Assembly (NCBI GenBank): GCA_025201705.1
Contig: MU616827.1
Location: forward strand, 1 to 38,499
From: Dissophora ornata
Taxonomy: Eukaryota; Mortierellomycota; Mortierellomycetes; Mortierellales; Mortierellaceae
Direction of reading: 5' to 3'
Length of the DNA stretch: 38,499 nt
The notes below the pieces were generated by a model. The model was given only the letters and a program-made list of their open reading frames with translations. It was not told where the DNA came from and did not search any database. Position 1 is the first letter of the stretch; every line of letters starts with the position of its first letter. Positions 1-11,326 of the stretch are shown in pieces. Position numbers and translations under genes: made by a program.

Positions 1-281
1 GAACTCCTTATTTGATTCGGTTGCACAGCGGCACGACTCTGTGCAGGTCACATGATCCAGGCCGCATTATCTCCCCGCGCGCGCAGGCAAGCAAAGCACG
101 AAAAGAGAGCGGGGCGCACCCGCCTGCTTGTATTCCCTCTCTCTCGTTCTCTCTCCCACACATCCACTCGTCCATTCACCCTCGCAAAGGTCCTGTCGCC
201 GACCCAGGCCTTGCCTCCGCTCTTTATCGCCACTGCTCGACACACTCCCCCCTGCCCCTCCCACTCCACCCACCATACACC
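1..281. promoter_or_regulatory. 5' region of the RhoGAP gene
   Basis: There is no convincing coding sequence here. The stretch from about 128 to 280 is rich in C and T, with CTCTCT runs, as is common just upstream of fungal start codons. The start of the window cuts off anything further upstream. I infer that it holds the promoter and 5' UTR of the gene starting at 282. Confidence 0.5.
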
Positions 282-3200
282 ATGCAGTGGGCCATTGCAG
301 AGTGGGACTATGTCGCGACTCATGAGGACGAGCTTGTAAGGCACACCGACCCTACCCGACAGCGCTGTGCCGATACCCACCTCTCCTTCTCCTCCTCTCC
401 CTCGCTGTCGTCCTCGCAACTCATTCCTTTCTTCTTCTTCTCCTTCCCATAGTCGTTTCGCAAGGGAGACCACATCTTGATTCAGGACAGTTCACATGAC
501 GAGTGGTATGTTTCTTTCTTTCTTTCTTTCTTTTACTCACTCGTAAAGTGCAAGCCTCTTTACAACTTGCAATGACCGACCACAGTGGCAACAAAAGCTG
601 CATTTGTTGCAATGGACGCTCTCGAAGCACACGGAATCGTTGTGTCGTGGGGTGCTCATGCACCAGCACCAGGAAGAACCAAAGGGGGAAAGTGACCCAA
701 TAATCCTCCTGTCCAAACGAATCCTTGACTGACACGCGCTGTCCTCGTCTTTTACATCACTCAACTTCTTTCCCGCCCTACTTTTTCGCGGATCTGTCGA
801 TCGGTTGCTTCACATGTTGCTCGGCCCTAACTGGCCTTCAGGTGGGAAGGTAAACCATGCTGTCATGTATCTTCGCCTATTCCCCTGAAACAGAGTAGAG
901 GAAGTTTGAGCCCGCCACTGATGGCATCAATCACTGACTTGTTTTTTTTCATTCTGGATCGAAACTCTCGTAGGAGACTGCAACGGCCTGTCAGGAGTCT
1001 TTCCCGCGAACCGCTGTCAGCTCCTGTCTGGTAAGGATACGTCTGCGTATTGCTTCCAACGAACCTGCGAACTTGTCTACCAATTGCTTAACATCGCCTT
1101 TCAAATACCTTTGTTTGTGTATTCTTCATCCTACATCAATTGACGGAAAACCACCAGCTTTGGAAAGCAACCAGGACGTGGCATTGGAAGAAGTTACCCA
1201 CGATGCTCACGACCAGTCATCAGACCAGAGTTATCATAGCTTCGATCAAACCGAATACCTGGACGAGCAAGATACCGAGGTGCGCCCTGAAAGCTATGAT
1301 ACTACGATTAGTGAGTTGCAGCAAACCCAGCATCACGGACAACATGCGAACCAGCAGCCGCCATCCATAACAAGCCCGCGAATGGAACACAGAGATACCC
1401 CACAGATCCAGTCGCCTCCACCAGAGCCCAGTGATGGGTTGTCGGATTCAGAACAAGTGGTATTGCCGCCCGACTGGAGTGCCACCACAAACACAAAGGG
1501 GCAGCTGTACTACTATAATGTGCTGACCAAGGAAACCTCATGGAGGCTGCCCTCTGTAACTCTCGCCACCCAATCCGCCGGGGCGAACGCACAGGCGATT
1601 GACCACGAACACGACGTCTACGAAGGTGCTAGCGAGAACGAGTATATTGAGGAACTCTCGCATAGTCAAGATTATGTGACTGAAGAGGAGCCTTTACCAG
1701 AGGGATGGAGCAGTGCACAAGGTACAGTCCCCATGCAAGATGTAAGATGGGAAATCGAAAGACTTTCAGTCTAACTGTATTAACTCTACTTGCTGTACTG
1801 CTAATTGATCTCATAGACGAAGGAGGCTCCCAATACTTCTTTAACTCGTCAACAGGAGAGACGACGTGGGATCGACCGACGAGTCCGGAGGCGCAAAATG
1901 ATATTTTCCAGCACCCGGTGCCTCTGGAACCATCTACAGGGCCTATTTCGGATTCTGACCGCATCAATGTATGTCAATTAGATCCGGCATTACGTTTGCG
2001 GTGAGGTTTAGGAGGTGATTTCCGCTGTCTCACCTTCACTTGTTGTATTAGATGGCAGCAACTTCGTCCACAGCAACTGTGATAATACCTCAGCGCCAAT
2101 CATCTGTTGAAGAAAGCATGCTTCAAAGTCAATTGCTAAACTTGAGCCTCTCAGACGAGGAGCTCCGTGCCCTAGTAAGTGTAAACAAGAGGATGGAATC
2201 AGTACTAGTTAACCGATAGCAATCCATTTAGCCGACACTAATGCGGATCTCTTTTTTTTTTTTTTTTTTTTATCGATGGATTTTGCCAAATAGGAATTGA
2301 GTCATTTGCCGCCTGAAAACATTCAGCACAAGGGATCTCTCCGAGTTAAATCTCAAAAAGTGTCGACCAACGCGACCATCAGCTCATGGAAAGATTATTG
2401 GGTTGTAGTCTACAAAGGATTCTTACTCTTTTACCGTGACGAGGGTGGAGCTATCAGGAGTGCCTATTCTATAAAACCTTCGTCCGAATCGATGAGTCGA
2501 CTCAAGCATGCGACGCAGGTCAAACCTTCGGGATGCTTTGATTCAGAGAAGGTTGCTGTAGAGGTGCCCGTCAACGGACAGGCTTTGACGAAGAAAAAGA
2601 ATTTTTTCTATATCACACCTGGAACGAACGTGCGCCTTCTACTGCAGGATGCCTCCGGAGGAGATGTGAAGGCGTGGGTCAACGATATAAAGACTTCTCT
2701 CGCCAGCCGGAAAACCGATGAACTATCTGAATCTGAGGAACCCTGTAAGTTTCCAACACGGACTTTAAGCGGGGTGTGATTATAGGAGAAGTACAGTAGG
2801 ATGAAAGTCTTTGTACTGACCTGAAGATTCTACTCTTACCATCCGCACTTATCGTACATAGACCTGATTCAAGTATTAAAGCGTCAGACGTCTGGCGGCG
2901 GAGAGGCTGGACTCAAAATGAACAAAAAGATTGAAGAAAAGGATCTCAAGACTTACAAAAATCCTCTCAAGATGGATAAGACTCGTGGGATTCGTAGCAT
3001 GGTTGCGCAAGGAATCCATGTCCCCCGACGAAAATCAGCGCAGGATGAGAGACTCAGGCTACCGCCTGAGGAGGATCGTCACTACCCTCCATCTACCCCT
3101 AGCCGCCAGTCTCCTTACCAGAGCGACACAGCGCAACAAGGTCAAGGCGGCTATCCAAGACATCCTACAGCTCAGCGGCCATTCGCCACAAACCAGAAGC

Positions 3201-4600
3201 GAAAAACCAGTCGCGATCAGAGCAAGGACCAAACGTCCTCTCAGAGAAAAGAGCAAGATACTGGATTTGTCCCATTGGCAGATCACTCTCCTGCAGAGAG
3301 TATTCAGGATGTGGGATCGCCCGGAAGCAGCTCGTCTCATCATGGTACCAAAGCCAAGTTTTCCAACATGAGCAGAAGCTTTTTCTCCAATAAAGAAAAG
3401 GATAAGGATAAGGATAAGGAGCGCGAAAAGGAAAGAGAAAAAGAGCGGCTCAAGGAAAAGAACAAGGAAAGGTGGTCTAAAGACAAATCCAAGGAAAAGG
3501 ATTTGAAGAAGGAGCAAGGGAATCCAAAGGCTGCTCAAGGTAACGGATCCACGCTGTGTTCGCTAACCTGCACGGTGGAGCTCTTTACATTACATGGATG
3601 GCTAATGCGACGTTTCTCTTGTCTGCAGGCGGATCGATAGTCTTTGGAGGATCGCTTATAGTTGAACCAGGCAGGACAGTGCCCAAGGTAGTGGAGCTTT
3701 GCATCAAGACGATTGAGGCCCGCGGACTGGAGACGGCCGGCGTCTACCGCGTCTCGGGCCACATGGCATCGATCCAAAACCTGAAGCGCGCATTTAACGA
3801 TGGCTCATTGGATGTTGAGCGGCTGATTGAGAAGGAGCCCGATATCAACACTATTGCTGCCTTGTTGAAGTTGTACTTTCGCGATCTGCGCGAACCCTTG
3901 ATGCTCTTTGAGTTTTACCCAAGCTTCATTGCAGCTGCTGGTAAGGGCTGAAATATTTGAAACCTTTTCGTGACACATGGCACTGGGATTTCACGATTGA
4001 CCCATTTTGATAAATGATGGCAATTTAGATATCAGCGACTATAACGAAAAGCTTTACACTATCAAGTCACTCGTGCATTCACTCCCAGAGTCCAACTTCA
4101 ACACGCTCAAGTACTTGATGATGCACTTGGGTCGCGTGCAGGACCAGTATCACACTACCAAGATGGACTCTGCTAACCTCGCTATCTGCTTTGCGCCAAA
4201 CTTGTTGCGACAAGAAGTTGATGATCTGACCAGTATCATCAACACCGGGAAGCAGTCGAGTATAATCGACACATTGATCGAGCAACGAGAGTGGGTCTTT
4301 GATCCTTATCCAGAAGAGGATGAAGAGGTTGAGGGTGAGCAGGTCGAAGAAGCTGAGCCAGCGGACCAGGTGGAGCAAGTCGATCAAACAGAGACAGCAC
4401 TAGTTGGAGAGCAAAGTTGGGAGGAAGATCCAGGACTAGATGAGTATGATCACGGCAACAGCTATGGCGAGCAGGTGCATCTGCTCCAAGACGAGCACCT
4501 GGATGATCAGTCAGCGCACCATGAAGACGCTGAGAGCAATAGCGTGTTTACAAAACAACAACTGCAGCACGATAACATAAACCCGTTGGATCCTTCATGA
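282..4600 (+). CDS. Rho GTPase-activating protein, SH3-WW-WW-PH-RhoGAP
   Basis: This gene encodes a GTPase-activating protein that should switch off Rho-family GTPases at membranes or the cell cortex. My model has 11 exons: 282-335, 453-505, 842-849, 974-1030, 1158-1721, 1817-1968, 2052-2174, 2294-2744, 2862-3539, 3629-3940 and 4029-4600. All joins keep the frame and give 1007 residues. Domains in order are SH3 (about 1-58, starting IAEWDYVATHEDEL with a WWEG core), WW1 (about 159-190), WW2 (about 235-266, split by an intron), PH (about 349-477, SLRVKSQ then WKDYWVVVY), a Lys/Glu/Arg/Asp-rich stretch (about 666-706), and RhoGAP (about 716-905). The RhoGAP arginine finger is R754 in GVYRVSG, followed by an acidic tail. 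This order matches the animal ARHGAP9/12/15/27 group. The ATG at 282 begins directly at the SH3 domain. Exon 3 is only 8 nt. Domain calls are firm; the GTPase target is unknown. Confidence 0.9.
506..841 (+). other. long intron 2 of RhoGAP gene, with CTTT repeat
   Basis: At 336 nt this is the longest intron I see in the window. It starts gtatg, carries a tetranucleotide repeat (ttct units, about 511-532), and ends ccttcag just before the 8-nt microexon. Short reading frames inside it look like noise. Confidence 0.7.
842..849 (+). other. 8-nt microexon inside the SH3 domain
   Basis: The eight bases gtgggaag lie between ttcag and gtaaac. They join the end of exon 2 (GAG TG) to exon 4 (GA GAC), giving D-E-W-W-E-G-D, the conserved WWxG core of SH3 domains. 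Without them the frame is lost and the second Trp is missing. The call rests on motif restoration and consensus splice sites. Confidence 0.8.
2251..2272 (+). repeat. poly-T tract in intron 7 of RhoGAP gene
   Basis: A homopolymer T run of just over 20 bases lies within intron 2175-2293, shortly before the acceptor. It probably acts only as a long polypyrimidine tract. Its length is likely to vary between strains and to be error-prone in sequencing. Confidence 0.8.
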
Positions 4601-4656
4601 CCAACGAAGCCCATACTCTCTATCCTTTCTATCCATTACATCCATTTGCGCGCCTT

Positions 4657-4676
4657 TTATTTTATTTTTTAATAAA
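4657..4676. terminator. shared poly(A) region between convergent genes
   Basis: AATAAA at 4671-4676 on the plus strand lies about 70 nt past the RhoGAP stop. TTTATT copies just before it read as AATAAA on the minus strand, about 80 nt past the stop of the zinc-finger gene. The two transcripts should therefore end in, or overlap across, the same 140-bp gap. Confidence 0.6.
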
Positions 4677-4743
4677 CAAAATGGCTCAAAAAAAATGGTC
4701 CATTTTCATTTCTATGGAATAAGATAGCCACTTGCACATTTCA

Positions 4744-7700
4744 TTACTTCGAGGACTGACCCCTCTCGGTCGCAAGACTTTGCATCGGGTTACACAGCTC
4801 GGCGATCGAAATACGCCGATGCATGTTCGCAGAGTTAAGGTTAAGATTAGTAAAACCACCGACAGTACTTGAGGGCATATCCTGATGACGCCCCAAGGTC
4901 GACGACACAGAGTCATGGTTGTCTTCCTGGAAATCGTCCATGCGGGGCGAATTTGGAGATGAGGGCGCACTAGAAAGATCTTCTCGATGCAAAAGGCTCT
5001 GTGGGTACTGTCTATACTCGTCATAGTGGCGCCGATCTCCGTAAGGGTCTGTTGAAGGTCGTGGATGTGGATTCGGGTAACTTTCGCGTCGGGGATCTGC
5101 TTGCCAAAGGCTCTTCTGGTACTCTTCGTATGTAGACACTCGGTTCGCCAAGTGTGGAGGGAGTTGGTGAGAATGACCTTCTGGTCGCTGTTTGTACTGT
5201 TGCTGAAGCTGCTGCTGCGGTTGCTGTCGCAGTTGGTGTTGATGTACGTAGCTCTGGTGCATGTCCTTCCAGACTTGTTGGATCATTTCTGGATACAGCA
5301 CCGTCTCCTTCACTTTTACGTCGCACTGCTCTCCAGCACGGATCTCCCATTCATCGTGATCATACATCGCTGTCCGGTGGTACATTGGAACCCCTTGCAA
5401 GGTCAACGCCATCTTGTGTCTCTGTGCAAGTTCATGGTAGCTCTCCAGGACACTTTCCAAGACCCAGATGGACACCCCTCGATATTCCTTGAACCGACAG
5501 CACACCCATGGTCCATTCGGATTAGGATGTATATTCAGTGACTCTGGTGTCCGGAAAGCTCTCTCTGGCAAGTAAAATCGTCCAATTCTGGCATTGGAGG
5601 GATATCCTCCTAGAGATTTAGGACAGGCCTCTTCTTCCGCTGCAGTGTCTTCCGTGGACACCATTGCAGGCTCAAATCCCGTCACAAAGCTCTTTGTTGG
5701 AAACAGGCTGTTGATCGTCAGCCCTTCTATCGCTCGCAGATCCGGCTCTGGGTCCCGTCCTAATGGATCCATGTCAATATCAAGGGCATATCTACAAGGC
5801 CGCTCGATGTTGAGAGTGGGGTCAGTCAAGCTTGGTTCCTGTGAATCCTGCTCGTCCACATCCATGTCGTTATTACTGTTACTAGCCTGATCGTCACTAC
5901 TGTCTCCACCGACATCATCCACGTCCATACCCTTGCGCGACTGTCTAGGCCTGGCAACACCACCACCAATGCTTCTACGATTACTGGCCTCACTGGCTTG
6001 TCTGATATCCGTGTTCGTGTTCTTCCACGATGGATGCGGCGCCCGAATGACGCAAAGGATGGATGTCATGTTACCCAAGAATTCTGGGTTCCGAAACTGC
6101 TCATTAGCATACGACTTTGCCACTTGTGTTTTCAGTCCCAAAAACTCGCGCGTCTCCATTTGCTCAATCGCATCTTGAACCTCTTTCTTGCGAATCGGGT
6201 AATACCACTCCTCCAAACGGCGCTCCAATGTAGGAGAAAGAGTTGAGTCAAATTGGAGTCGATCTGTGGCCTCGCCGCTGGATGTCCATGCCGATGATGC
6301 CACAACACCAAAAGACTGAGAGGAAGGTCGAGACAGAGGGTGGATATGTGATGAATGGGATCGAGGTCGGGGTCGGCGATCATCCTCCGACTCGCTGAAG
6401 CTCCTTACAATTGGTGGCAAAATAGCCGCGGAGTCGATTCCACTACTGCGGTGAGCGGCCACAGGTGCCAGTGGAGCTACCCCCACCTGAATGTCCCGAG
6501 GCGTCATGGGTGGCTCTGATTTCAACGTAGGCGTACTCACTTGTGAGAACCATTGCACTCCTGATCGAGAGTCGCGCGACGGCAAAGGTTGAATATTCAT
6601 ATCTGTAGGATCGTTGCTAGATCTCTTGGCTCTCATAGCGTCATATATAAGATCTGGTGTCGAATTTCGATGCTCTAACAGCCGATTCTTCTCCACAAAT
6701 GACAAATCATGTCTGAACGGCAGAGCTTGACTTAGGCTTCCCGATCTATTATGGATCGCACCCTCAGTGGCCAAGCCTGGCGTTGATAATGAGCTGCGAC
6801 CTGAGGACTCTGGCGTTGCTCTCCGCTCCGTTGGCCCGAAGCCAGCACGCACTGTGGACAACATAGCTTGAGCCGAACGACGGTGCTCATGCAAGCTCTC
6901 CTGTTCTTGGGGGGTCAGTTTCTCCACATGAGGCAACGGCTGCGATGGATGCGTGCTGCTCGCCGCAAAGGGTGACATTCCCAGTCCTATTGCTTGTCCT
7001 TGTCCTTGGATATATTTATAACCAGAAGCAACCACCTTACCTCCCGAATACGAAGATGAAGGAAGAAGCACCTCACTCTTTCGTCGTTTGAGTTCCTCAA
7101 TCTCCATATTCGACATATCTTGCTGAAGACCTATGCTGGGGCTGTCTGCTGGAGCGCCTAACGAGGACCGCGGCTGTAGGTGCGGCAAGCTCCTCGAGTT
7201 AGCCTTAAGAGTCCTTACGACTGTCGTCGAGGGATTTGATTCTGGCTGGAAATGTACTGTGTCTCCATTATAGACAATGCCACTGCCACTGCCACTGCCA
7301 CTTCTACTAGTCGATAACGATGGTGAAGATGACGCCGGCGCACCGGAAGGAAAGTTCCACTGCATGGGATGTTGATATTGCTGCTGTTGCTGATGTTGCT
7401 GCGGCGTGTATGCATGACGATGTTGATGTTGCGAAAAAGGGGAGCCGGCCATGTACGACGTGGATGCAGGTGAGCTTTCCAGCGAGCGATGGTGTGCGTC
7501 TTCGTATCCTGGGCCAAACACAACGGGACTACTGCCGCCCCGAGGACGTCCAGTGAGCAGAGGGGTTGAGTGAAGAGAAGACGAGCGGGACCGGGAGGCG
7601 TTTCCGACAGCCGCCACTGCAGCGAGCGAGTCCCTCTTGGAGCGGTCGCCATGCGTCTGTGTGTGCTGGATCATATTGTCATACCGACTGAACGTGCGCG

Positions 7701-10700
7701 GACAGTTTGCGACGATGCACTTGTATGGCTTCTCCCCTGTATGTTTCCTATGTCGCACAACATTCCACATGTGAGTATAATAAAAGCAGGTAGCGTGCAT
7801 GGATAAAGGCGATTGTCAGACCGAAAAAAAGACGGGTCGACAGATGAGCAGGCCTACCTCTCGTGCCTCGCAAGATGCTCGCTGCGGGTAAAGACCATGT
7901 TGCACCCAGGATAGCCAGTGCACTGAAACGTTTTTGGTGTCGATGTTGCACCGCCTGCCCCTCTATTCACACCCTTGGCTGTCGACGCCTTTCTTGGTGG
8001 AGGTGATGCTTGTTGTGACTCTGATGGCAATCTCTGGGCTGGCGCGGAGGCCGATGAATTGGAAGAGGTGGATGCGCCAGAAGCTGATTTGGGATGGGCT
8101 GGCCAGCCGAAGTGGTGTTCCATATTTCCTTCCTCTTGTCGATATGACTCCACACTACTGACGCTACTTGCGCCACCGCTGTTCCTCTTCTCCTTGGTTT
8201 TCATATTTTTAGTGGGAACAAATAGGAGATCTGCAAGACTCCGCCGTTTGTTACTGAGCGCAGGATCGCCAAAGCCGCTGGGGCTGTTCGAATCGCCGTG
8301 GAAGGGGTGGTGGTGGTGGTAGGGTCGCTGGCCAGTCTGATCAAAGTTTAGCGGGTGATTGTTCATCGAGGGCGAAGATGGCCGATGGGTCAAGGCTGCG
8401 GCGTCTGGTGTTCCTGTAGCAAAGGGCTGTGGAACTGTGGAGGAGAAAAGAGAAGATGCGGATGTTCCTTCTGCCGTGATTCTACGAGACCCTTCGCTGG
8501 AGGCTTCTCGTTGATGGCTATGATGTGCTTGTTGTTGCTGCTGCTGCTCGTGCTGTCGTGGATATTCCTGACGAAATTGAGAAGCAGGAGGTGGAGAGGA
8601 AGTGCAATGAGGCTCGAAATGCCGATGTTGGTGTGGATTTTTACTAGTGGAGGTGGTTGCGAGGGGATATCGAGAGCCGGCAGAAGCTGCTCCTGCCGCT
8701 GCTTCATCTCGTCCTCCTCCCTCACCTTCACCTCCTGTTGCTGCTGTTACTGCCGCAGTGACGCTGGCATGATATGCACCTGCCCCCATGATGCCACTGT
8801 GCTCTCCTTGTCGTGCAGCCCCTGCCCCTGCTGGTCTAGGCACCTCCTGATCTCCCTCTGTCTTTAACACCGACCGAGTAGAGCCGCGTCTCTGTCCCGT
8901 GTCTGAGGCGAATGTTGATCGTGTGTCCGCCTGTACTTGCTGATCAAATGTCGAGGCAAAAGAACCTCCCCCAGCGTCGTGGCCTCTGCTCTCGAAGCAC
9001 TGGCTGCCGCTCTCGCTACTCTGCGTTGGCGACGAGGGTGCTGACGCGGGCACAGCGGGTACAGCGGGTACAGCGGGCTTTTTGGCAGACTCTGTCAAAG
9101 AGTTGGTGGGCGGCGACGATGGATAGCGCAGTGGAGAGGAGGCAAGCGAGGATAGCTTCGTGGGGTTTGATGGATAAGGTGCTCTCACCGCTGCGGTTTT
9201 TGAGGAGGGAGCAGGCGTAGGCGAAGTCGGTCGTGCTGAGTGGCGGGACGAGGAAGCTGAGTGGATCACATTCGACCTGTTCGTGGGTGCATGAACTGTG
9301 GAGGTCGGCGATGGGAATGCTGGCGCGGAGGCTGGCGTAGGCGGTGAATCAGAAGAGATCTCGTTTCGCAATGACGAACGATTCCATGGCACATTTGACG
9401 CAGAGAGCCAGAGGGCGCCAGCTGTGGAGGTAGTGGCAGAGGGAAGTGGAAGGGGCGTGCTGGTCAGAGGCGGCGATTCAGCCGCGGAGGAAGAGGGTCT
9501 AGAGTCGACCGAATGAAGGGCTGTCGCAGCAGAGGCAATGACATCGCCATTGTCTTTACCATGACAATCGAGATTGCTTTTGCTGCTCAACGGCCACGTA
9601 GCTCCAATGGATCGACTGTTGCAGTCGGCTTGTGCGACCAGAGAATCGCGACCGTAGTCCGAGTGCTGCTCAAATGGGACAGCTACTCTTGAGCCAAACC
9701 CTGTGTCTACATGGTTCAGAGGGGATGCGGCTCTTCGGGACAAGGAAGAAGATGGGTCCGACTGCCGCAGAGTGTGGGAGAGGGCTGTTAGGACAACAAA
9801 TTACCAAGATCGTTACAACGCTGCCAAGAACGGCAGCGTATGTTGGTCAATATCATGCGTTAGACACTGTTGTACCTGTTCTTGCAATGACTCTTGCTGT
9901 AAATATGCCGGGGAGACAGAAGGTGAGTGCTGCTCGAAATAGCATCCATCCTCTGGATGCCGGAAGCGCTGATATCCCACCGCAGGGCGTCTGCTCTCAT
10001 GACTATCGCCTCCTTCAGAGGACGACGCAACGCTGTCGAGCCCCTCCATGTCACGGCTGTAGTGCTGACTGCGGCTGTGTCGCTCGTGTGGAATGTAGCC
10101 TGGATGGTTTTCGCTGCCATCTATGGACCGTTCGAGAGAGCGTGGGGAGGACGGTGTGGATGAGTATTGAGGCGAGGATGGCAAAAGAAATGCCATGGTT
10201 GGCGATGAGATTTGGTGCAAACGGTGATGGCGATGGGCTATATTGGCATGCAAGGCGTCGAAGATAGCAATAAATGATGGAAAGGAGCGTGGGCGAGGGC
10301 ACAGCAAGCGACGACGTGGATGCTTGGAACAGCGATGTGATATGGGCAAGCAGCGGTGAGGAGAGGAAAAGATAGGGAAGGAAGAGTGAACGCTCGGGTC
10401 TTTTAGTAGTTACCTCGTCGTAAGGATCCCATGTGAATCAGGACGGGCTTCTGTAGAGGTTGTGTGTGATCGTCCTGGCTGCGCTGAGTGCCGCTGCGGT
10501 CAGAGCCGATTTGCACCGAGGAGGCGGTCTCAGAGGGATGATTGGGCGGCAGGTCGGGGGCGTGGTAGGGGTAGTTGCAGCTATCCTGGCCGAGACTCTG
10601 GCGCATATGGGTGGGATGAGAACGGGTGTGGCACTGGTGATGGTGGTGGCGATGGCACTGGTGACGGTGCTGGTGGAGGAGGTCCGAGGAGGGGGGCGAG

Positions 10701-10795
10701 GGCGACGAGGGGGTGGGAGTGGGGGGAGTGCAGGATGTGGCGGATGTGGCGGATGTCGCTGAGACCTGCGGGGCGAGAAGATTGGACAAGTTCAT
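4744..10795 (-). CDS. large C2H2 zinc-finger transcription factor
   Basis: This is a probable DNA-binding regulator in the nucleus. My model has four exons on the minus strand: 10795-10414, 10237-9876, 9761-7858 and 7747-4744, giving 1883 residues. It has two adjacent C2H2 fingers in mid-protein. Finger 1 is C862-x5-C868-x12-H881-x3-H885 and finger 2 is C893-x4-C898-x12-H911-x3-H915, joined by a standard HTGEKPYKC linker. The last intron (7748-7857) cuts finger 1 before its second His, and splicing restores it exactly. The rest is mostly Ser/Pro/Gln/His-rich and looks disordered, with an Ala-Val-Pro repeat near 9045-9075. Two better-ordered segments occur near residues 1387-1456 and 1599-1713. 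The start at 10795 opens with MNLSNLLAP. The first two introns rest on frame and splice consensus only. The family is firm; the target genes cannot be told. Confidence 0.82.
5255..6250 (-). other. two ordered-looking segments in the C-terminus of the zinc-finger protein
   Basis: Within the long last exon, two parts differ from the low-complexity surroundings. Segment A (about 6030-6235, residues about 1387-1456) begins [17 protein letters not shown] and looks helical. Segment B (about 5260-5600, residues about 1599-1713) contains [18 protein letters not shown] and looks like a compact alpha/beta region rich in Trp, Tyr and Cys. I do not recognise either as a named domain. Confidence 0.5.
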
Positions 10796-10958
10796 AGCAA
10801 CGGTGTGGTGTCTGTCTCTGCGCGGGTCTCTCCTTGCCACCGTTGACGCGCGCTATTTTTGTTGGCGAGATTGGCGCTAACGGGCTGTGGGCGGCAGAAG
10901 GGCGGGCAAAGGAGGGACAAGGAGGGAAGGAGAGAGCGCACGCGCGCGTGAGAACGAG

Positions 10959-10961
<3 letters not shown>

Positions 10962-10993
<32 letters not shown>
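10962..10993. repeat. (GA)n microsatellite
   Basis: About 16 GA dinucleotides lie roughly 170 bp upstream of the zinc-finger start codon. On that gene's sense strand the tract reads CTCTCT. Such pyrimidine tracts are common near fungal transcription starts. Confidence 0.85.
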
Positions 10994-10997
<4 letters not shown>

Positions 10998-11308
10998 TAA
11001 AGATAGCGACAGCGAAGGGTCAGTGTCCAGGTCGTCTAGAGCAAAGAACAGAAGCGAGGGACACTGCGCAAGGAAATGCGTGCCTGAAAGGGTGGACAGC
11101 GTGCACTAATCTGAGGTGTGGCCCGTGCTGCCAGGATGCAAGGCAACGTGCTGGACAACAATGTGTTTGTGCGATGCGGGTGTCACAATAAATAAACAAT
11201 GGAAGTCAACGCGATGTGAGCAGAAAGCATCGAGGGAGCGTGGGGGAAACACAATACACGTTCAAGGCTCACAAGCCGATCAGCGAAGGGCACAAACACA
11301 GAAACGCA

Positions 11309-11326
11309 CACGCACACACACACACA
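11309..11326. repeat. short (CA)n microsatellite
   Basis: An acacac run of roughly nine units sits in non-coding sequence upstream of the zinc-finger gene. No further structure is evident. Confidence 0.7.

Noticed and set aside
3059..3538. Minus-strand frame with long Leu/Phe-rich hydrophobic runs, like a membrane protein
   Set aside because: It is the antisense of the Lys/Glu-rich exon 9 of the RhoGAP gene; the hydrophobicity is an artefact of reading charged codons backwards.
8355..8867. 170-codon Cys/Leu-rich plus-strand frame
   Set aside because: It lies antisense to exon 3 of the zinc-finger gene, whose frame and splice joins are better supported.
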